Assembly: GCA_023052945.1 (NCBI GenBank)
Contig: CP095495.1
Coordinates: 1,488,001-1,552,000, forward strand
Length of the DNA stretch: 64,000 nucleotides
Source of the DNA: Wolbachia pipientis
GTDB lineage: Bacteria; Pseudomonadota; Alphaproteobacteria; Rickettsiales; Anaplasmataceae
Direction of reading: 5' to 3'
Made by a program: the position numbers and the translations under genes. Under the pieces are notes generated by a model. That model did not search any database. It saw nothing but the letters and a program-made list of their open reading frames with translations, and had not been told where the DNA came from. Positions 29,290-39,305 of this stretch are shown here, piece by piece. How positions within the stretch are numbered: position 1 is the stretch's first letter; the number at the start of each line of letters is the position of its first letter.

Positions 29290-29943
29290 TCAATTACAGT
29301 TCACATGCATCAAAGGATCAACCGCTTGGCCATTATGCCGTATTGTGAAACACATCTGTGGATCCTTATCTTGTGTGCTTGATTTACCTGCAGATCCAAT
29401 CACTTGACCTTGCTTTACTTTATCACCAATTTCAACATGTATGTTTTTTAAATAGGAGTACACAGTCATGTAATTATCTTTGTGTTCTACTATAATTAAA
29501 TTTCCATACCATCTCAGCCCTTTGCCTACATATACCACTTTGCCGGGTGCAGAAGCAACTACATTCGTTCCATTTTGAGCAGCAATTTTTATGCCATCCT
29601 TACACGTTTCATCAGAAGAGGTAGCTGTACCTTTAACTGGCATTACAAATTTGCAATTTACCCCCACGTTTTGTGCATTATTGTTATCTTTGTATATCCT
29701 GTTTATGATGGCTTTTCTATTTTCTTTTTTTATTAAAGGCTCCCTAATTAAATGGTACTCTCTTGTATATTCCAGCTCTCTTTTTCCGTAAAATTCTTCG
29801 CCTTTAAGCAGCACAGGTGCAGGTTTTTGCAGGCCACAGCCTATTAATATTGCTAATAATATAAGAAATGAAGCTATATGCCATATTTTAGATATATCAA
29901 CTCTCACAAAACTCCAAAATTTTAGCGAGACGTAGTGTTTCAC
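29290..29943 (-). CDS. NlpD-like lipoprotein with degenerate M23 peptidase domain
   Basis: The 217-residue protein has an N-terminal hydrophobic segment and lipobox ([15 protein letters not shown]), then a LytM/M23 beta domain: [45 protein letters not shown] and [11 protein letters not shown]. The zinc ligands seem lost. The usual H-x-G-I-D is D-G-I-K, and the terminal HxH position reads M-C-F-T-I. That is the pattern of amidase activators such as NlpD and EnvC rather than of active peptidases. Its start overlaps the MerR gene by four bases, and leuS follows. Confidence 0.82.
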   Translation of the reverse strand: MKHYVSLKFWSFVRVDISKIWHIASFLILLAILIGCGLQKPAPVLLKGEEFYGKRELEYTREYHLIREPLIKKENRKAIINRIYKDNNNAQNVGVNCKFVMPVKGTATSSDETCKDGIKIAAQNGTNVVASAPGKVVYVGKGLRWYGNLIIVEHKDNYMTVYSYLKNIHVEIGDKVKQGQVIGSAGKSSTQDKDPQMCFTIRHNGQAVDPLMHVNCN

Positions 29944-30266
29944 ACCTGTTCGTTACTTTCCTCGTTATTTATTTTACTAGTTAAATAATCCCTCAAATCG
30001 GTAAGTTCTTGCAACAAATTCTTTGTGACTCTTATATCATTACCAAATTCTTTTTGCACTCCTTTTATTGTATATCCTTTATCATATAGCATGTATTTTA
30101 CTTTCTTTATGGCCTCTATACACTTAAGATCATATAGCCTTCTTCCTTTACGCTTTGTAGGCTTAATTTGATGAAATTGACCTTCCCAAAATCTTAAAAC
30201 ATGCTGTTCCAAATGTAGCTCTTCAGCTACTTCCCCAATCGTATAAAATAATTTTTCCTTATTCAT
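29940..30266 (-). CDS. MerR-family HTH regulator
   Basis: A 108-residue protein with a winged-helix MerR domain at the start: [40 protein letters not shown] and [14 protein letters not shown] short coiled tail follows. Cysteine ligands of metal-sensing MerR proteins are absent. It overlaps ihfA by one base and the lipoprotein by four bases (ATGA), so the three genes are translated as a unit. The pairing of an IHF-type gene with a MerR gene is common in alphaproteobacteria. Confidence 0.9.
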   Translation of the reverse strand: MNKEKLFYTIGEVAEELHLEQHVLRFWEGQFHQIKPTKRKGRRLYDLKCIEAIKKVKYMLYDKGYTIKGVQKEFGNDIRVTKNLLQELTDLRDYLTSKINNEESNEQV

Positions 30267-30571
30267 TAATTATTGATTAATTTTTTTATAATTTTTGAAG
30301 GCCTAAAAGAAATTGAACTCCTTGCCTGAATCATCACTTTCTCCGATGTATTTGGTACATTTCCTGGTCTTTCCTTCTTTTTCTTAACCAAGAATGTTCC
30401 AAATGACGATATTTTTACTATTCCATCCTTTGCCAAGCTTGTCTTTATTTCGTTCAATATATCATCTATTATCGAAGCAGAGTCTTCCTTTGATAATCCT
30501 ATTTCTTGGTTTATATTTTCAGCTATCGTTGCCTTAGTTACTGTCGTGTCTTTTGTTGTAACGTGATCCAT
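30266..30571 (-). CDS. ihfA: Integration host factor / HU-type DNA-binding protein
   Basis: The 101-residue protein has the HU/IHF fold: [20 protein letters not shown] (dimer helices), [19 protein letters not shown] (signature) and the arm region with [15 protein letters not shown]. The arm proline region reads [15 protein letters not shown] alpha is the likeliest identity because of the MerR neighbour, but HU-like assignment cannot be excluded. Confidence 0.85.
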   Translation of the reverse strand: MDHVTTKDTTVTKATIAENINQEIGLSKEDSASIIDDILNEIKTSLAKDGIVKISSFGTFLVKKKKERPGNVPNTSEKVMIQARSSISFRPSKIIKKLINN

Positions 30572-30631
30572 TATTGATAAATATTACAATACGTAAATAT
30601 AATATAGCAATCGACTCGAGATTCAGCTACT

Positions 30632-31819
30632 TTATTTTTTAGGGTATGTCTCTTCTGTAGCATAATTTAAAATACTAGCAACTGCCAACATTACAAATAT
30701 TGCAAAAAGCGCCATTTGATGATCTGTAAAAAGTGCTAGCATTGACACTATAATTCCGCTGACAATAAACATAAACCCATTGATAATAGATGATGATGTG
30801 CTAATGTATTTTCGTTTCACAATCTCGCTGCCGACAGCAAAATTAAGCATATGTCCTCCCGCAAAAAACCCGAACATTAACATACAAAAGTACACAACGT
30901 GGACTGTTAAATGGCTGTATAGTAAAATAATAATTGAGACGCCTTGCAATAAAGCAAAAGCAGAAATTACATATTTCCTATTTTTAAATAAGTTTGAGAT
31001 TCGATCTGCAATTGGAGCACCAACTGCAAGACCAAGCCATAGTATTGCAGTTGCTATACCTGACTCCATTGCATTGAGTTCTGAGTTGCCCAGTAACCTT
31101 GGAGCCCACAAGGTATTAAGTGCTAAAAATGTTCCAAAAGTAATAGCACCCACCACTGAAGTTATCCAGATATCTCTTAATTTTAGCACTGTTAATATAG
31201 AGCACATTACTGTCTTCATAGAGCTTTTTATTGTGCGCTTTTCTGAGCTGCTTTCTGGAAGTGCGTTTGGACAAAAAAGCGTAAGTACAAATATCAACAC
31301 ACCAAATAGTATTATGCATACAATCAGATTTTTCCAATATGCATCTTCGGCAAGCAAGTTAGAGAACAGTATTTGAATTACCAAAGCAGAAAGGCTTGAA
31401 ATTGTCTGCACTAGTGAAAACATTAGTCCAAATTGAGCAGCGGAAAAACATATGCTACTTGTGTGAGCAGCACCAATAAAACCAAATGATGCTCCAGTTG
31501 CAATCAACACTTGAGACAAAATCAAATGGGAAAAATTGTTACCGTTAACAAGGATAAGAAACCCGAGGATTATAGTTGATAACGAGAAAGAATAAATTTT
31601 TTTACTGGAAAAAACATTAAACGTTGCCCCACTAAAAAATTGTAAGATGGCAAAAGTCCAAGTATATACTGAGTTAGCTAGCGCAACTTGCGTAATTGTC
31701 AGTCTAAGTTCTTTTTCGAGATTCACACTTATAAAAGTATAAATTATCTGCATATTGCTGAATATAACAACCAAGTTACTGATCAGCCAAATGAACCAAG
31801 CCTTAGCTCTGCTTTCCAT
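30632..31819 (-). CDS. Major facilitator superfamily transporter
   Basis: A 395-residue polytopic protein with about 12 hydrophobic spans in two halves, in the style of oxalate/formate antiporter-like MFS proteins. Recognisable pieces are VYTWTFAILQFFSGATFNV in the first half and WLGLAVGAPIADRISNLFKN, the loop 8-9 motif. The substrate cannot be told from sequence. It ends 60 bases before ihfA and may be a separate unit. Confidence 0.85.
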   Translation of the reverse strand: MESRAKAWFIWLISNLVVIFSNMQIIYTFISVNLEKELRLTITQVALANSVYTWTFAILQFFSGATFNVFSSKKIYSFSLSTIILGFLILVNGNNFSHLILSQVLIATGASFGFIGAAHTSSICFSAAQFGLMFSLVQTISSLSALVIQILFSNLLAEDAYWKNLIVCIILFGVLIFVLTLFCPNALPESSSEKRTIKSSMKTVMCSILTVLKLRDIWITSVVGAITFGTFLALNTLWAPRLLGNSELNAMESGIATAILWLGLAVGAPIADRISNLFKNRKYVISAFALLQGVSIIILLYSHLTVHVVYFCMLMFGFFAGGHMLNFAVGSEIVKRKYISTSSSIINGFMFIVSGIIVSMLALFTDHQMALFAIFVMLAVASILNYATEETYPKK

Positions 31820-31959
31820 AAGATTTATTTTTATAAGTAATCTATTAGAAATTTAACACTAAGTCTCTTTTTAAGCTATTGTTTCCTGAATAAGTGCTGG
31901 ACTTGACTTCCTTTAGCTTTATTGTACAATTAAATAATTTTATTCTAGAGGTTAGTAAT

Positions 31960-32040
31960 ATGGCACCACAAGATAAATCTCAATTCAAAAAGTTTGACAA
32001 TATATTAGCAAGAATAAGTGACACCATTGATTCGTATTAG
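31960..32040 (+). CDS. Possible 26-residue small protein
   Basis: An ATG with a GAGG site 7 bases upstream opens a 26-codon frame (MAPQDKSQFKKFDNILARIS...) ending TAG. It is 35 bases upstream of the membrane protein gene at 32076 on the same strand. It may be a genuine small protein, a leader peptide, or the stump of a longer gene. Confidence 0.35.
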   Translation: MAPQDKSQFKKFDNILARISDTIDSY

Positions 32041-32075
32041 ATATAGGTAAATCATAAGTAAAGTGGAGGGTAACA

Positions 32076-32561
32076 ATGAACACTAACACAAATCAACCTA
32101 AAAAAATAAATGAGAAGTGGTTAACTATAGTAGCTGGCTCGCTGTTATTTGCAATGATGATGCCGTCGATTCTTCTTTTAGCAAAAATAGCTATAGGGCT
32201 AATTATGGTTTCAGTTGCAGCAATAGCGATAAAAGTTGCCTTAAAAACAACATCAAACGTTCTTGAAGAGAAGGAAGCAGAGGTAGCACAACAAACAACA
32301 CAAAGTAAAATTATAAACCTAGCTATTGGATTAACATCTATACTTGTAGGAGGATTATCACTATTCATTATAGCACAAACTGGCTTGATTGCAGCATGTG
32401 CAGCTATAACTGCTTTAGCTCTACACGAATATGTTAAAAATGAAGAAATAGGAAAAGATATAAACAATAAATTCGATAAGGTAGCTGACGGTATCACTGA
32501 CTTTATTGTGAGCAGTGTTGAAAAACTTATTTCAACAAAGCCGCCAGGCATAACAGCCTAA
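32076..32561 (+). CDS. Small multi-span membrane protein, unknown function
   Basis: The 161-residue product has a GGAGGG site before its ATG. A charged start is followed by hydrophobic spans at about 17-55 (WLTIVAGSLLFAMMM, IAIGLIMVSVAAIAIKVAL) and 82-118 (IINLAIGLTSILVGGLSLFI, GLIAACAAITALAL), then an amphipathic C-terminal helix. I do not recognise the family. Codon use is like that of neighbouring genes. Confidence 0.75.
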   Translation: MNTNTNQPKKINEKWLTIVAGSLLFAMMMPSILLLAKIAIGLIMVSVAAIAIKVALKTTSNVLEEKEAEVAQQTTQSKIINLAIGLTSILVGGLSLFIIAQTGLIAACAAITALALHEYVKNEEIGKDINNKFDKVADGITDFIVSSVEKLISTKPPGITA

Positions 32562-32742
32562 ACTGTCTCCGTTCAGCAGAGTGGTTTAAGAAACAATAGA
32601 TAGAAGGTTTTGAAAAGGGTTCAGCCTTCTTTTTATGTCCGTCTTGAGGAACTTCTTGTACAATTAGTTTCTCTTGAGAAAATGAATCTAACATTTTAAC
32701 ACTCCCTTTAACTCTTACATAATATATTGAAAAATAATTAAC

Positions 32743-33663
32743 CTAACTTATAACTTGCAGCTTTATCAGCTTGTTAGGCAGAATTATTAAAGAATTAGTT
32801 GAATAGGTATTATGATTCAATTTAACTCCATCCACAAGTTCTCCGTTTGTTATTCCAGTTGCAATAAACACTGATTCACCTTTTGCCATATCTTTTATGG
32901 TGTAGATTTTTTCTGGGTCATCAATATTTAAATTTTTTGCTCTTTCTTTTAACTGATCTGTGTCAAATATTAATCTTCCCTCTATCTGCCCACCGATTGA
33001 ACTCAGCGCTGCAGCCGCAAGCACCCCTTCTGGTACCCCTCCTATTCCGATATACATGTCGTGATTGTCATTTACTAGTGAAACTACGGCCGCAACATCA
33101 CCATCATCTATTAGTTTAACTTTTGCTCCTAACTTCCTGATTTTTAATATTAATTCATCATGCCTTTCACGGTTAAGTATAGTTACTGTAAGATCATTCA
33201 CTTTACATCCTTTTGCCTTGGCTAAATTGTCTAGATTCTTTTCAATGCTATTTTTTAGTGAGACTACACCCTCTGGGAGATTTTTTCCTATTGCTATCTT
33301 TTCCATATAAACATCAGGTGCGTGTAAAAAATCACCTTTTTTCGTTGCAGCAAGAACGGACATTGCCCCTTGTTTATGGTGAGCGCAGATTGTAGTGCCT
33401 TCAAGTGGGTCAACAGCAATGTCGATTTCAGGACCATTTCCAGTGCCAACCTTTTCCCCAATATATAGCATAGGAGCTTCGTCTCTCTCCCCCTCGCCAA
33501 TTACGATAGTACCATTTATTTCCATTGAATTTAACACTGTTCGCATTGCATCAACTGCAACTTGATCAGCCCTTTTTTCATCACCAAAGCCTGCCAATTT
33601 ATACGCAGCAAGTGCTGCAGCTTCGGTCACTTTAACTAATTTATAGGCTAAATCTTCCATCAT
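32743..33663 (-). CDS. glpX: Fructose-1,6-bisphosphatase class II
   Basis: GlpX dephosphorylates fructose-1,6-bisphosphate in gluconeogenesis, the direction in which Wolbachia is thought to run glycolytic enzymes. The 306-residue protein contains IVIGEGERDEAPMLYIGEKV, AVDPLEGTTICAHHKQGAMS (metal site DPLEGTT) and LIDDGDVAAVVSL. Length fits the family. Confidence 0.95.
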   Translation of the reverse strand: MMEDLAYKLVKVTEAAALAAYKLAGFGDEKRADQVAVDAMRTVLNSMEINGTIVIGEGERDEAPMLYIGEKVGTGNGPEIDIAVDPLEGTTICAHHKQGAMSVLAATKKGDFLHAPDVYMEKIAIGKNLPEGVVSLKNSIEKNLDNLAKAKGCKVNDLTVTILNRERHDELILKIRKLGAKVKLIDDGDVAAVVSLVNDNHDMYIGIGGVPEGVLAAAALSSIGGQIEGRLIFDTDQLKERAKNLNIDDPEKIYTIKDMAKGESVFIATGITNGELVDGVKLNHNTYSTNSLIILPNKLIKLQVIS

Positions 33664-33775
33664 TTGCTTTAAGAACTATATTCAATATATATCATGCTGC
33701 TTGAAACTGCAATATGTCTTGACTGGTTGTGGGAAAGTTGATATAATAAACTAACATATAGTAGTAGGTTTAGTT

Positions 33776-34905
33776 ATGGTATATAGTAATGATGATATTG
33801 AAGAGTTATATCTAGATAGAATTACAAAATTTGATAACACAGTTACTAGTTTGGAAGAACTGGAAAAGAGATTAAGAAAAGAAGTTAATTTTCAAGATAA
33901 GTGTGAAGGAGACAATTTATTAGGAGACTTACTTCTAAAACATGCAACCAAAAAAGACAACCCACGCGTTAAGGATTTTCTCCTCCAAAATGGGTGTGAA
34001 CCCCTTCAACAAGAGCAAATAACCGCAGCAATAAACAAGGAAGAAGAGGCACCTAATGTAGAAGAAAATAAATCAGACAGTAATGAAGTAGATTCTAGTA
34101 ACTGCAAAAACCCTGGTATGACTGCTGAAGTACTTTACAAGCAACTAATACAAGGGAGAGAAACAAATCGAGCAATTTTTGACTCGTTTGCAAATGCTGT
34201 ATGTTGTAAAATTGTTTACAGAATTTAGATGCTGTAATCCACCTTACAGATACTGCTTCCAGAACTATATTGGGCATAGCTGCAATAACAAAACAAACTG
34301 ACGTTGTAAGAATACTCTTAGATAGTGGTAAGTTTAATGAAGAAGAAAAATTGCATGCTTTGAATTCTGCTATTGTTCAAGGTAATGTTCAAGAAGTTAA
34401 AGCATTTTTAGGTTATGTAAATGATAAAAGCAGACAAACAGCTTTAGAGTTGGCTATAAATAATGCACAAGAAGAAATTACTCAGGTGTTTTTAAACTTT
34501 ATTACACAAGAAACAGTACCAAATAGTGGTAACGGTGGGGATAAACCAGTATCTCCTGTAGTATCAACAAACGCCGGCACACCTGCTATGTCAAGCGGTA
34601 ATGATAAGTCTAGTAACCTCACAAATGCTCAATTTTCTAGGCCAAATGAAAAAGAAACTAAATATAAGGAAAATTTTTACACCTCATTAACAAAAGATGC
34701 TGTTGGAGTTGTTATTACAGGATTATTTATTGCTGCTGCTGTGATGGTTCCATTTGCGGCTGGTGCAGCAATTTGTGGTATTGTAGCTGCTTTGGTTGCA
34801 GTATGTACCGGATTGCATATAAAAAATTCTACATTACCAAGCTATAGAGAAATGGAAGAAAATAAAATTGAACGCGTAAGTTCAAAAACTGCACAAACAT
34901 TGTGA
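33776..34905 (+). pseudogene. Ankyrin-like protein with C-terminal membrane hairpin, frameshifted
   Basis: The first frame (33776-34228) encodes a charged protein and stops after CCKIVYRI. From about 34210 a different frame continues LQNLDAVIHLTDTASRTILG and then two ankyrin-like units (KQTDVVRILLDSGKFNEEEK, ALELAINNAQEEITQVFLNF), a low-complexity linker and a hydrophobic pair (AVGVVITGLFIAAAVMVPF, GIVAALVAVCTG). The two parts look like one gene of about 375 codons with a one-base indel. Such ankyrin-TM proteins are typical Wolbachia host-interaction candidates. Confidence 0.65.
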
Positions 34906-34916
34906 TTTGAGAAAAA

Positions 34917-35370
34917 TCTCCACTAGGAAGGGTGTCATCCCAGTGCCCAGACTACTTGGATCCAGTCTTTTTTGCAATTTCATCAAGAACGCTCCCTTTT
35001 AACATAAAACCCTACACTTATCAAACCCAATGCACACCTGGATTCCAGTGTCACGCACTGGAATGACACCTGTATTTCTCTTTGCCATCAATCCCTACTC
35101 TTGAATGTCATCCCAGTACCTCTTTTTCTTGTCATCCCAGTGCCCAGACACTGGGATCCAGGAAAAAGAATGATGTCATGAAAGTAGCCCCTATGATGTC
35201 ATTCCAGTGCTTGACACTGGGATCTCATTTTACTCTATAATGGCAGTGTTCCTTTCTTGTCATCCCAGTGCCTATTTCTTTGTCATCCCAGTGCCCAGAC
35301 ACTGGGATCCAGGAAACTTAACTCTACACCAAGTAAATGTACAATAAGAACTAGATTCCAGCGTCACGCG
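34917..35370. repeat. Cluster of ATCCCAGTG/CACTGGGAT hairpins
   Basis: At least six copies of short palindromes built on GTCATCCCAGTGCCCAGAC, CACTGGGATCCAG and CCAGTGTCACGCACTGG lie head to tail. Some are joined by the sentence GGAAACTTAACTCTACACCA also seen at 21118. No coding region is seen in this stretch. Confidence 0.75.
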
Positions 35371-35596
35371 CACAACTGTACGAACATTCATTTTTGAAGA
35401 CAGCAAATGGTGTCATTCCAGTCTGGAATCCAGAAATTTTGCTTATAACTGAGCTGATGAGCTAAAGGTAGTTGTCTTACGCTAAAACAAACGTTTTTAA
35501 TTAAGTTGCATAGAAGCTGGATCCCAGTGTCTGGGCACTGGGATGACACCCCACTAGTGGGAATTGCTCCCAAACTACAACGTTCGTACAGTTGTG
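35371..35596. repeat. MITE-like composite palindrome, copy 2
   Basis: Outer arms CACAACTGTACGAACATT and ACAACGTTCGTACAGTTGTG pair, and inner arms GTGTCATTCCAGTCTGGAAT and CCAGTGTCTGGGCACTGG lie inside them. The centre differs from copy 1 (24079) and has no gene. Total length is 226 bases. Confidence 0.65.
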
Positions 35597-35687
35597 CATC
35601 ACAGACTGGAATGACATCATAGGGGCCACTCGGATGACAAAAAAAGGAGCACTGACTATTTTCGGTCTCTTAAGTTGCTTTAGCTAC

Positions 35688-36122
35688 AAACATTAAGAAA
35701 TTTATCAAACGAAAAAAAAGGCAAAAGAAGCCCTAGTCATTGTCTATTTTCAGTATTGGCGTTTTTTAAGTCTTAAACGCTGCAATTTAGCTGCTTTTAA
35801 ACGGCAACTAACCTTAGCTTTAATATTTAAGAAATTTACTAGGCAGAAAAAAAAGGCATAGAAAACCCGTGGTAGCTAGTTATTGCACTCTCTATTTTAA
35901 AATTTGACGTTGGGTGATGTCTTGAACGCTTTATAAGCGCGTTTCAGCTTATGTAGGTAAAAACCTAGAAATTTTATAAAGACATACGGTGCACATAGTG
36001 CAAAAAATTAAACAATAGTACGCCAAATACAAGTTTTCTTGTCATTTTAATCTGCTGCAGAGATTGCGAAGTTAAATAAAATAGCCTCACTTTCATGATA
36101 AGGGGGCTGGTGGAGTTTGTCA
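35688..36122. repeat. Long inverted repeat, arm 2 (partner at 1858-2297)
   Basis: Reverse complement of the block at 1858-2297 with a few substitutions (for example CTTTATAAGCGCG here against CTCTATAAGCGCG). Including it, the region 34906-36301 has no gene. Recombination between the arms would invert the 33 kb between them. Confidence 0.85.
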
Positions 36123-36301
36123 AGGAAGTTTTTTCGTCTCTATTCCCAATAAAAGTTCGTTATTGGTTATGCAGGAAGTCTAATACTGTCGCAAAAGGAA
36201 GTTTCCTCGTGCGTGTGAAACTTTTTTTCCAACACAATGGATCTTCTGAAAAGTTTTCGAGTATATTGTATTTTTAATTTGTAAAATAAGATTTTTTCCT
36301 T

Positions 36302-37255
36302 AGACCTGCTGCGAATCAAGCGATAAAAAAAGGAAAGGAGGGTGACTAAAATCAAGGTTAACTAAAAGGCGTGCTTAAGATTTACAATACCAGCAATAAT
36401 ATTGAACCTCAGGTTATATTTTTTCTGAAAATTGCGATAAACATTCGACATAATCTTAAATATCTTTATCTCTCGGATCTTGTTTTCTACTCTCATTCTA
36501 AATGATGCTAATCTTCTATTATGCTCTGGAGTTAATGGCTTTTTACGATACTTTTTATATGGAATTATAACATTGCTTTGCAATTTTTGCCAACCTTGAT
36601 ATCCAGAATCGGCATGTTTTATGCTATCAAGTGGTAAATATTTTTCTTGTTTCCTTATGCGGAAATCACTAATTCTACCACGGTATGACTTTGACACTGA
36701 TAAAATTCTTCCTCCTTCTTCGATAATAATCTCAGTTTTCATAGTGTTGGTTCTTTTTTTTCCTGAATATGATTTCTTCCGTTTTTTACTATCTTCTGGT
36801 CTCTGTATTTGCTGTTCTGTAACATCAGCCAAAATCTTCAGTATTTTTTCTGGCGTCATACTTCTATCTTTTGTTATAGTCACTTTTTTGGCGAGTAATG
36901 GCTCTATTCTCTTAAGTAACCTACATACATTTGCGTTGTGTACATTGAATAGGCATCCTAAAAATCTATGTGTTATGTAAGTGCGATAGTACAAAATTAC
37001 GCAAAACAACTTATCTTCCAGAGTTGGTAGTTTTGATCTTCTACCATGACACTTTTTCTGTTTTTCCCATCCAGACCTCACTTTTTCCACTACTTTTTCG
37101 AACTCCTCTATAGTTAAACCTGTTATATTACGAAAGTTTCTTGGGTGTTTTTTCATATTATAGTAACTAAAGCTCATTTTTTTCCTTACTTGATCTGCTT
37201 ATTCTTCTTCTACCTCTCTCACATCATTTTTTCAATCACCTTTTTCAGCAGGTCT
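36302..37255 (-). mobile_element. IS5-family element, copy G (intact)
   Basis: A complete copy with matching 3-base flanks CTT (36299-36301 and 37256-37258). With copy F it is one of only two copies whose flanks look like an undisturbed insertion. Confidence 0.93.
36362..37177 (-). CDS. IS5-family transposase, fused form (copy G)
   Basis: Same 271-residue protein as copies B and F, eight-A junction, full DDE set. Because the copy has intact ends and a target duplication it is a plausible source of active transposase. Confidence 0.93.
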   Translation of the reverse strand: MSFSYYNMKKHPRNFRNITGLTIEEFEKVVEKVRSGWEKQKKCHGRRSKLPTLEDKLFCVILYYRTYITHRFLGCLFNVHNANVCRLLKRIEPLLAKKVTITKDRSMTPEKILKILADVTEQQIQRPEDSKKRKKSYSGKKRTNTMKTEIIIEEGGRILSVSKSYRGRISDFRIRKQEKYLPLDSIKHADSGYQGWQKLQSNVIIPYKKYRKKPLTPEHNRRLASFRMRVENKIREIKIFKIMSNVYRNFQKKYNLRFNIIAGIVNLKHAF

Positions 37256-37306
37256 CTTTTTGCATGTTTCACCTAAAAAGGACACATTTTAGACTTCTTT
37301 GTTGAA

Positions 37307-37422
37307 ATAAAACAGAAACAAAAGTGCTGTTTATTGCAGCTTTTGGGTAATTTAATGCGAAAAAATTTAGAGAGAAATTTTACACACAACCGCAGACATT
37401 TTTCCTTAAGTTGATGCCATTG
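37307..37422. repeat. Dispersed 115-base repeat downstream of glmS
   Basis: Second copy of the repeat at 26687-26801, same orientation, ending 40 bases from the glmS stop. It has a few substitutions and small indels relative to the first copy. Confidence 0.7.
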
Positions 37423-37461
37423 AGTACCTTAATTAGAAGTCTAGCTTTAACTTTAAATGGA

Positions 37462-39273
37462 CTACTCAACCGTGACAGACTTAGCTAAATTTCTTGGACA
37501 ATCGGCATCTAACCCTTTTTTTGCTGCAGTAAAGTAAGCAAGGAATTGCATAGCAACACTGTAGATGATTGGAGAGATAAAATTATCAGTGTCTGGAAGT
37601 TGCACCACATCTGCACAAACTCCCCTTAGGAATGGCGCTCCTTGCTTATCACTGAAGGCAATTACTTTGCCTTTTCTTGCAATAATCTCTTGTATATTAG
37701 ATAGCGCTTTAAAGAATAAACTATCATAAGGGATAATTGCTATAACAAGCACAGTAGAGTCTATTAAAGAAATAGAACCATGCTTCATTTCCCCTGCTGC
37801 AATACCAATGGTATTAATGTATGAAAGCTCTTTTATCTTCAATGCGCCTTCCATTGCAACTCCGTATGAACTTCCTCTGCCGATTAAAATAACGTTATTG
37901 TGTTCTAATATACTGCCCGATATATGTTGTATTTTCATCACATTCAAAACGTGCTCAACATACTCGGGAATAGAATTGATAGCACTGCTTAGCTGTTTTA
38001 TTCTCTCTCCACCCAGTATACCTTTTATTTTTCCAAGCTCCACGGCAAAGCATGCTAAAGTTGCAAGTTGCGCAGAAAAGGTTTTTGTTGAAGCAACACC
38101 AATTTCTGGCCCAGCAAGAGTATGTAACACAATATCTGAGATCTTTTCAATGCTGCTGTTAAATGTGTTAGTTATACTAATGATTGTTTGCTTCTGTGAT
38201 TTCGCATAACGCAGCGCTTCTATGGTATCTGCAGTTTCGCCAGATTGAGAGATGAATAACCCAATGCTGCCTTCTTCTAGCTTGACGTTGCTATACCTAA
38301 ATTCTGATGAGATTTCCAGATATACTCGAACTTGAGCGACACTTTCCAGCCAATATTTTGCTATTAGCCCGGCAAAATAAGATGACCCGCATCCAACTAT
38401 AGTAATGTAACTCCGCTCAGAAAATAATTTTTTGTTGACCTCTTTATATTGCTTGTAAAATTGATTTATTGTTTTGTTTAATGCACGCGGTTGCTCAAAA
38501 ATCTCTTTTAACATGAAGCTAGGATACCCATTTTTGCTAATTAGAAAATCACTTGGACTACTATTTTCTATACTACGTTTAACTTGTGTACCATTGTTGT
38601 ATATACTAACTCCACTAGATTTTATCACTGCAATGTCACCATCTTCCAAATACGATATTCTTTCCACAAATGCACTTAAAGCATTAGAGTCAGATGCAGC
38701 AAACACTGTGTTACAGTTATAGCCTATTGCTAAAGGCAAATTTCTCTTCGCAACAAATAAGGCATCTGGATATTCTGCAAATAATAAGACCAAGGCAAAT
38801 GAGCCATGTAAGTTGTTTAAACACTTAAATAGAGAATCAACTGGCGACAATCCTTCATCAAGATATAAGGTTAGCATATTTGGTATGATCTCTGTGTCAG
38901 TATCAGTATGGAATAACATTCCCCTTTCTTCTAGACCCTTTTTTAGCAGATTGTAATTCTCAATTATGCCGTTATGAGCAACAACAACATTATTTGTATG
39001 AATGGGATGAGCATTTTTAAGGCCTGGAACTCCATGTGTAGCCCAGCGAGTATGTGCTATACCAACTGTACTGTGAGAAATCTTGCTTTCATCAACAACT
39101 TCATACAATCTTTTAACTTTACCTTCTGATTTTTTGACTTCTATCTCGCCTTCGTTATTTATGATTGCTATACCTGAGGAATCATACCCCCTATATTCCA
39201 ATTTTTGCAACCCAGTTAGTAAAGTTGGTATTACTGAATCACCGCTACTTACTACACCAAATATTCCGCACAC
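37462..39273 (-). CDS. glmS: Glucosamine-6-phosphate synthase (glutamine-hydrolysing)
   Basis: GlmS makes glucosamine-6-phosphate from fructose-6-phosphate and glutamine. The 603-residue protein starts MCGIFGVVSS with the catalytic Cys after Met removal. It has HTRWATHGVPGLKNAHPI and the two SIS domains (GCGSSYFAGLIAKYW, ISQSGETADTIEALRYAK, GRGSSYGVAMEGALKIKELS). It ends NLAKSVTVE, the conserved C-terminal tail. It supplies the substrate chain that ends at glmU. Confidence 0.97.
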   Translation of the reverse strand: MCGIFGVVSSGDSVIPTLLTGLQKLEYRGYDSSGIAIINNEGEIEVKKSEGKVKRLYEVVDESKISHSTVGIAHTRWATHGVPGLKNAHPIHTNNVVVAHNGIIENYNLLKKGLEERGMLFHTDTDTEIIPNMLTLYLDEGLSPVDSLFKCLNNLHGSFALVLLFAEYPDALFVAKRNLPLAIGYNCNTVFAASDSNALSAFVERISYLEDGDIAVIKSSGVSIYNNGTQVKRSIENSSPSDFLISKNGYPSFMLKEIFEQPRALNKTINQFYKQYKEVNKKLFSERSYITIVGCGSSYFAGLIAKYWLESVAQVRVYLEISSEFRYSNVKLEEGSIGLFISQSGETADTIEALRYAKSQKQTIISITNTFNSSIEKISDIVLHTLAGPEIGVASTKTFSAQLATLACFAVELGKIKGILGGERIKQLSSAINSIPEYVEHVLNVMKIQHISGSILEHNNVILIGRGSSYGVAMEGALKIKELSYINTIGIAAGEMKHGSISLIDSTVLVIAIIPYDSLFFKALSNIQEIIARKGKVIAFSDKQGAPFLRGVCADVVQLPDTDNFISPIIYSVAMQFLAYFTAAKKGLDADCPRNLAKSVTVE

Positions 39274-39305
39274 AAATGGATCACCAAATGAACTTTCTTT
39301 TAAAG

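Noticed and set aside
31960-32040. A riboswitch or attenuator ahead of the membrane protein at 32076
   Set aside because: No conserved riboswitch core or terminator/antiterminator pair could be seen; the short frame is listed only as a possible small protein.
34917-35370. A possible CRISPR array, because of short repeats at close spacing
   Set aside because: The repeats are palindromes of varied length and spacing, with no uniform spacers and no cas genes in the window. They are dispersed hairpin elements.
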